From the NCBI GenBank assembly GCA_010279815.1, contig QEOQ01000303.1, positions 285,140 to 349,139 on the forward strand: a stretch of DNA of 64,000 nucleotides, in the 5' to 3' direction. Both the position numbers and the translations under genes were made by a program. The first letter of the stretch is position 1, and each line of letters starts with the position of its first letter. Origin of the DNA: Brachionus plicatilis (Eukaryota; Rotifera; Eurotatoria; Ploima; Brachionidae). Below are positions 59,075 to 64,000 of the stretch, piece after piece. Below the pieces are notes generated by a model, which was not told the DNA's origin, did not search any database, and saw only the letters and a program-made list of their open reading frames with translations.

Positions 59075-61192
59075 ATGCCATTGAACAGAAGAAGAAAACC
59101 ATTTAGTTCCAAACAAAAAAAACAGCAGCTAATAACAAAACGAGAACGAAAAAGAAATAAAGGTAAAAATCAAATTAAAGCGAACATAATCTAATTAATT
59201 GCTAAGATCTAGACACTTCTTCTTCGGACATAGAGCCAGATTTTGAAACTCAAACAGCTAATCTAAATGCTAGAAGACCCATTAGAAATTTAATTAATCC
59301 AGAAATTGGCGATTCTCAGCAGGAAAATAACAGAAATAAATTTAAACTTCTTTTTGTGAAAGAATCTCCTGAAGAAATAAAGCGTCGTAAGGCTGAAGCA
59401 TCAAAAAAATTGACGATAAAAAGCGAATCAGATTTAGAAGTAGACATAGAAGATGTTTATAATCAATCAAGTCCTTTAGATATTCCAATACGTCCAAAAT
59501 GGTCTTATGACATGACCAAAGAACAACTTGACCAGCAGGAAAAAAAATATATCTCAGTACTTCAATTTTGAAAGTTCATAATCATATTTAGAAAAAAATT
59601 TTTTTTAAAGGAGTATTTAGACAAAATTTGTGATAATTATCAAGATCAAGAGCTTAGCTATTTTGAAATGAATCTAGAAACTTGGCGTCAATTATGGAGA
59701 GTGACTGAAATCAGTGACATTATTCTCATAATAGTCGATGTTCGATATTCACCACTTCATTTTTCTCCAAAATTTTATGAATACTGTACAGATATTTTAA
59801 AAAAAGATATAATTCTTATATTAAATAAAATTGATCTGATACCTAGTTCGGTAGTTATTGCTTGGAAGAATTATTTTGAGTCTAAGTTTCCAAATTTGCA
59901 TGTTGTCTTATTTTCTTCGGCAAAACAAATAAAACATAAACGAAAAAAAGCGAGAAAAAGTGGAGAATCGAGTAAAGATGTTGACCATGAGTATGAACTA
60001 GAAGTCAAAGCACTAGCAGCTGAGATAAATACAGCTAAAGCTCATAGAAAACTATACGAATGTGTAAAAAAGATTGTGAAAAATCAGGTAGACTTGAGTA
60101 GTTGGTCAAAAATGACAGAAGAATTGTGTAAAAAGTCTACCATCTCTGAACCCTTTGAAGCAATCGGAAAAATGAATATATCTGAAAATGAAGTTGAAAT
60201 TATGGATAGTCTTTATTTTGGTGAAGTTCCACGTGTTAAATACGAACACGGTTTTGTTACAATCGGATGTTGTGGTAAAAAAATCAATACATTTTATTTA
60301 AAAAAAAATATTTAAGCAGATTTAATTTTTTTATTGTAAAGGATTTCCGAATGTTGGAAAAAGTTCTCTCTTAAATTCATTAAATGGTCGCAAAGTAGTC
60401 AGCGTAAGTAGAACACCAGGTCACACTAAACATTTACAGACCATATTTTTGACCAAAAATGTTCGTCTCTGCGACTGTCCAGGACTTGTTTTCCCTTCTC
60501 TAGTCTGCAAGCCGCTTCAAGTAGCCATCTTGTTTAAAATTTTTTATTATTTTTATCCAAAAATCATTATTTAAGATAATTGCAGGTATTTATCCAATTT
60601 CTCAGTTACAAGAGCCTTACAGTGCAATTAGATACATTGCCGAAAGAATTCCTCTAATCGAAAATTTTGATTTAAAACATCCTAGTGAAACATCTTCACA
60701 AAATAACAGTGATTGGAGCCCTCTTGATATTTGTGAAGGTAAAAATTAATTTTATTTATTTTTCCAAGTTAAAATTTTATATTTTTAGCATGGGCTATTA
60801 AAAGAGGTTATTTTACCGCGAAAGCATCACGACCAGATGTTTTCAGAGCAGCTAATGAACTTTTGAGGATGACTTTAGATGGTGCCATATGTTTAAGTTT
60901 AAAACCGAAAAATTTTTCAAAAAATAAACAATTTTGGGAAGAGCACCCAGAAACTAAAAAGTTAGATGAGGTCACAGCTGAAGTTGAGACAATAGCTAAA
61001 CAAAAGCGAAGTTTGATAGCAGAATTGATCGAATTTAGTGAAGATAGTCAAGAAACAGATGATGATGATTATCCAACTATCTCAAAAAACATCAATAAAA
61101 TTTTAATCGAAAATGAGATATCTTCCGAATTAAAAGAAGATTCTAGTTCAGAAAGCGTTGAAAATTTATACTCTGTACTATCAAATGAATAA
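59075..61192 (+). CDS. GNL1: GNL1 homologue, circularly permuted nucleolar-type GTPase
   Basis: Exons 59075..59162, 59207..59556, 59611..60274, 60342..60520, 60576..60738 and 60789..61192, in phase, 615 aa (human 607). The N-terminus is RKPFSSKQKKQQLITKRERK, as in GNL1. Then come WSYDMTKEQLDQQE, SYFEMNLETWRQLWRV, and the GTPase boxes in permuted order: G4 LNKIDLIPS (about 217), G5-like SSAK, G1 GFPNVGKSS (about 368), the TPGHTKHLQT G2 loop and G3 DCPG (about 412). The end repeats the family's AWAIKRGYFTAK and EEHPETKKL with an acidic tail. Such YlqF/MMR1-type GTPases generally help ribosome subunit assembly; the exact role of GNL1 is less clear. Introns are 44-67 nt. Confidence 0.95.
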
Positions 61193-61546
61193 AAGCTATT
61201 TTAAAATATATATATTATATCTGCGATCAGCTTTTTTAATATTTTAAATTTTCTGAAATAAAATATTTTCAAATTTAAATTTATTTAATCAAATGAATTT
61301 TGATAATAAAAAAAAAGATTTATATAAATGGTTACAATTTATGTTCAAAATAATAATTGCTATAATCATAAACATTTATTTTATTTTTTGATTTTAAGTT
61401 ATTCCAGTGTGGGTGAAGTATTAAGAAATATAAGAAAAAGTGAAAAAGCAAATAGAAAAGAGAAAAAACATAACTTGTTTTAAATAATTTAAATGAAGCA
61501 AAATTTAAATTGGATCTCATGATGATCATTTGATCTCCGTTCCCAT
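61193..61546. other. Spacer after GNL1
   Basis: AT-rich, with AATAAAATATT about 60 nt after the GNL1 stop as a polyadenylation signal. No gene seen. Confidence 0.4.
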
Positions 61547-62444
61547 TTACTTACAATATATGTGATACATTATGTGTTTAGGCAATAAACTAGTACTAAA
61601 GAACCAGTTTAAGCTACTGCATCTCTTGATTTTTAATTCATCTAACATTGATGGCACAATTGCATCAGATTTTGAAGTTGTTTTCATTAAAGCTTTAAGT
61701 CCCATTGGTACTCCTTTACCTTGATATCTTATGTTATTTAGAAAAATAAACAAACTTGTTCTAAATGCTGTTTTCCAAAAGCATCTGCTCACTGTTTATC
61801 AAGTTCTTAATGAATCCTGAGTTGTAAAGTACGTGAAAATGTATCTATATTAAAAGAAATTTAAAGATTTCTTTGATTTTCTTTACTCTTTCTATATATT
61901 GTTAAATTTATAATCTTTTCAAGTTTATGTTCGTCAGCGATACCATTACAACTACCTGGAAAATGTTTACAATAAAATGCAACACTTTATTCATAATTGC
62001 TTTGAATTAGAAGTTAATTAACGAAGACCAGCTTTGGTAAATGTTGTTTAGTAAATTTTCTTTTCGTTAATTTTAAATCCCCATTTTTTTCAGTACTCAG
62101 TGATTCTATTCACTGCCTTTTTTAGAATTATTTGAATTTTTTTTTCTATTCATGGATGCCCAGATACAAAGGTTATCTGTGAACAAGGCTATTTTAACAT
62201 CTGGAGGAATACTTTTAGCTATATCGTTAAAAAACAGAATAAAAATGATAGGAGATAGGCAACTTCCTTTAGGGACACCACATTTAATAGACTTATTTTT
62301 TGAAGTGTGGCCATTGTAGCTGACTCTAAAAGAGCGGTTTGTGAGAGATTTAGTTATCCATTCCATCAATTGATTCTTGTCTTCAATCGGAATATCAACA
62401 ACTTGAAAACCATTTTTCAAATGTTGTACATTACGTGGACACAT
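61547..62444 (-). pseudogene. Decayed non-LTR retrotransposon reverse transcriptase
   Basis: At 62106..62444 (minus) a frame carries KCGVPKGSCLSPIIFILFFN, the palm motif of non-LTR reverse transcriptases, followed by LFTDNLCIWA where the catalytic F/YxDD should be; the second Asp is replaced by Asn. Downstream (61793-62105) the text continues (AVNRITEY, KKWGFKINEKK) but with stops. A further frame at 61547-61792 (GKGVPMGLKALMKTTSKSD) may be unrelated. The mutated active site and stops show a dead copy. The clade (R1/Jockey/I-like) cannot be fixed from this piece. Confidence 0.7.
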
Positions 62445-62657
62445 AGATTTATCTTAAACCAAATCTGACACATCAACTGATCGTTCTACTCATAAAAGTT
62501 CTCCTGCAAAACATTTGTTATCAACCTGTCTGAAATTTATTCTATTAGGTCTACTTTTTTTGTAAAGTGTATGCTATTCTTGAACTCAGCTGTTGGTGAT
62601 ATATGTCCACGACAAAAACCATGTAGTTTTTAAAATGTGACAATCATAAACCATTTG
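62445..62657. other. Short spacer
   Basis: Probably more of the dead non-LTR element; no frame is supported. Confidence 0.3.
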
Positions 62658-63205
62658 TTATATTTTTTGAATATCAGAAAATACCTCCTCATCAAAATTA
62701 CGACTATTACGTGCTTGCATTTCTTGATATAATTTACGATGCCTTTCCATTGCTCCAAAATAATCCAGATCAGGTTCTGGTAAAGCTTTGTACTGAGACA
62801 ATACTTCAAGACGTGTATTTAAAGGTAATTTTTCTATAATTGACTGTATTCTTGAAAGATCTAAAACTTCATCTAAGTTCTCTTTCGAATACTTTTCTAA
62901 TTGTAAATTGTAAGTATTTTTACTGATGTCACCAGATATCAGAGTTGTTTAAAAGTCACTAGTCTCAAGTCAAGTTCAAGTCTGGACTTTAAAATTTTGA
63001 ATATACTGAAGAAGAATTGTGAAGACTTATGCTAAAATTGCAAGAAAATTCAAATATATGGCAAATCTATTGCATTAGACAAATCAAGATTATATAAATT
63101 TTTTGATATGATCTAGCAAATTAAAAAAAAAAAGTCCGAACTTAGACTTTTTTTTTTGGACTTTTAAACAACTCTGCCAGATATGCGTGCAAATTCAATG
63201 TAAAA
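62658..63205 (-). pseudogene. Coding block of unknown protein, split by a hAT-type MITE
   Basis: On the minus strand 62658-62931 is open to a TAA and reads like a structured protein: LQLEKYSKENLDEVLDL, SIIEKLPLNTRLEVLSQY, PEPDLDYFGAMERHRKLYQE. If the element at 62940-63176 and one target copy are skipped, the frame continues upstream without a break (IEFARISGD). With the insert the frame hits a stop within a few codons. It may be an exon of a once intact gene, or the element may lie beside an exon-intron border and be harmless. I do not recognise the protein. Confidence 0.45.
62932..63184. mobile_element. hAT-type MITE with 8-bp target duplication
   Basis: An exact 8-bp repeat CCAGATAT at 62932-62939 and 63177-63184 flanks a 237-bp element. 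Its ends are CAGAGTTGTTTAAAAGTC at the left and the exact complement at the right (GACTTTTAAACAACTCTG), a classic CAG-starting hAT terminus. Internally, AAGTC-rich words near the left end and a run of A with AGTCCGAACTTAGACTT near the right end give a further partial hairpin. No coding capacity. Confidence 0.88.
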
Positions 63206-63240
63206 ATTTTTTGATTATTTTTTTGTAATGTGTAAATTTT

Positions 63241-63853
63241 CTAGACATACTGTATTACATCAAGTGCTCGGCATATCTTCTGAGCTGTTTGATTTTTACA
63301 TTCCTGGAATGCTTCTTTACACACGTCCTGATAAAAAATTATTGCTCTATAGGATTTTGTGATTTCTTCTTCATTGAAGTTGAATGCCTGATGGGGATAG
63401 AATCCTGCGTTACAGAAGACATTGTGAATTTTCATACAAAAATTACAGTACAAAAAGTAAAAAAGGTTATAGCTTTTGTTCTAACGGTCCAAAACATGTT
63501 CTACAAATGTAACAAAGTGTAACAACTTTTGTTACACCTATTGTGAAAGTCTGCAAAAACTCTGCAAATTGATTGCGCATTTCGTTTCAATACGTTTCAA
63601 TGGCGTGAAATTTTGCATAAATTTGCACACATTTAGCAGACTTTCACAATAGGTGTAACAAAAGTTGTTACACTTTGTTACATATGCAGAACATGTTTTG
63701 AACCGTTAGAACAAAAGCTATAACCTTTTTTACTTTTTGTATTGTAATTTTTGTATGAAAATTCACAATGCCGTTACAGAATACGTCATCTTTTTTGAGG
63801 ATTTTTCTGAGCTCTGGGTCGATCGGGGGAGGTAGCTGGTCTTCTTGTATTCA
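63241..63853 (-). pseudogene. Coding block of unknown protein, split by a Mutator-like foldback element
   Basis: On the minus strand 63782 to about 63853 reads LPPPIDPELRKILKKDDV and, after skipping the insert and one target copy, continues in the same frame as FCNAGFYPHQAFNFNEEE, ITKSYRAIIFYQDVCKEAF and QECKNQTAQKICRALD to a TAG at 63241. A GTAATA donor-like site follows ALD, so the exon may end there. Cysteines are regularly placed. I do not recognise the family. In the present state the frame is broken by the 355-bp insertion. Confidence 0.45.
63409..63781. mobile_element. Mutator-like foldback MITE with 9-bp target duplication
   Basis: GTTACAGAA at 63409-63417 is repeated at 63773-63781. 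Between them lie 355 bp with very long inverted arms (about 155 bp each, 63418 to about 63575 and about 63608-63772) around a short centre. The ends read GACATTGTGAATTTTCAT and, from the other side, GGCATTGTGAATTTTCAT. Arms share GTTATAGCTTTTGTTCTAAC and GTAACAAAGTGTAACAAC with few differences, so the copy is young. A 9-bp duplication with long inverted repeats is the hallmark of Mutator-like elements. No protein is encoded. Confidence 0.82.
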
Positions 63854-64000
63854 TTTTTTGACTGTTTTCCTGTATCTTCTTGAATGTGTCCCAGCTCTTA
63901 AGCTCCACAATTCCCTGATAAATAATAATCCTTGTTCGAAGTAACTTGAGAATTGTGATTTGAGTTCGTTTGCACGGTTGACAACGTAACGTATAGCACT
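63854..64000. other. Window end, probably upstream coding sequence of the split minus-strand gene
   Basis: A minus-strand frame reads GIVELKSWDTFKKIQENSQK here, in a different phase from the block below 63853, so an intron or frameshift would lie between. The other two frames also stay open for some distance, so the reading is uncertain. Confidence 0.25.

Noticed and set aside
1..64000. CRISPR array, operon structure or rRNA gene
   Set aside because: No regularly spaced repeats, no ribosome binding sites and no rRNA-like sequence were seen; gene architecture is intron-rich and eukaryotic.

Overview
The window reads as nuclear DNA of a small, AT-rich invertebrate. Genes are animal-type (membrane metalloproteinase, ATF6, CDC73, ENPP, TAPT1, POLA1, GNL1). 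They are split by many very short GT-AG introns, mostly about 45-65 nt, and separated by AT-rich spacers crowded with small inverted-repeat transposons. My best guess is a monogonont rotifer such as Brachionus; this is an inference from composition, intron size and element content, not a database match. All introns and product names were worked out by hand from reading frames, splice sites and remembered family motifs.

Layout. 1-906: 3' end of a hemopexin-containing metalloproteinase (+). 1.2-2.2 kb: a hAT-type MITE sitting at the stop codon of an unrecognised minus-strand gene. 3.4-7.4 kb: complete ATF6 homologue (-, 7 exons), the ER-stress transcription factor. 9.65-13.7 kb: 5'-truncated Ty3/gypsy element with two in-frame TAG codons, a C-terminal zinc finger and a possible hairpin LTR. 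14.05-14.6 kb: nested inverted-repeat elements. 15-17.2 kb: CDC73/parafibromin of the PAF1 complex (+). 18.9-19.7 kb: a NUDT14-like UDP-sugar hydrolase (-). 19.9-32.5 kb: four ENPP-type phosphodiesterase genes, two on each strand, around a coiled-coil gene; three of them share almost identical internal blocks including an intron, which points to gene conversion. 29.0 kb: a hammerhead-ribozyme-like motif of Penelope-like elements. 34-39.5 kb: a 14-exon Sfi1-type centrin-binding repeat protein (-). 40-43 kb: a candidate membrane microprotein, a secreted protein and a hypothetical protein. 43-47.3 kb: largely empty, with one tRNA-like relic. 47.3-48.2 kb: a cysteine-rich single-pass membrane protein (+). 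48.3-50.1 kb: TAPT1 (-, 9 exons). 52-58.2 kb: DNA polymerase alpha catalytic subunit (+, 7 exons). 59-61.2 kb: GNL1, a circularly permuted GTPase (+, 6 exons). 61.5-64 kb: a decayed non-LTR reverse transcriptase and two minus-strand coding blocks, one split by a hAT-type MITE (8-bp duplication), the other by a Mutator-like foldback element (9-bp duplication).

Most of the genes are unrelated housekeeping functions. Only the ENPP genes form a functional cluster: a locally duplicated family of secreted or membrane-bound extracellular phosphodiesterases.
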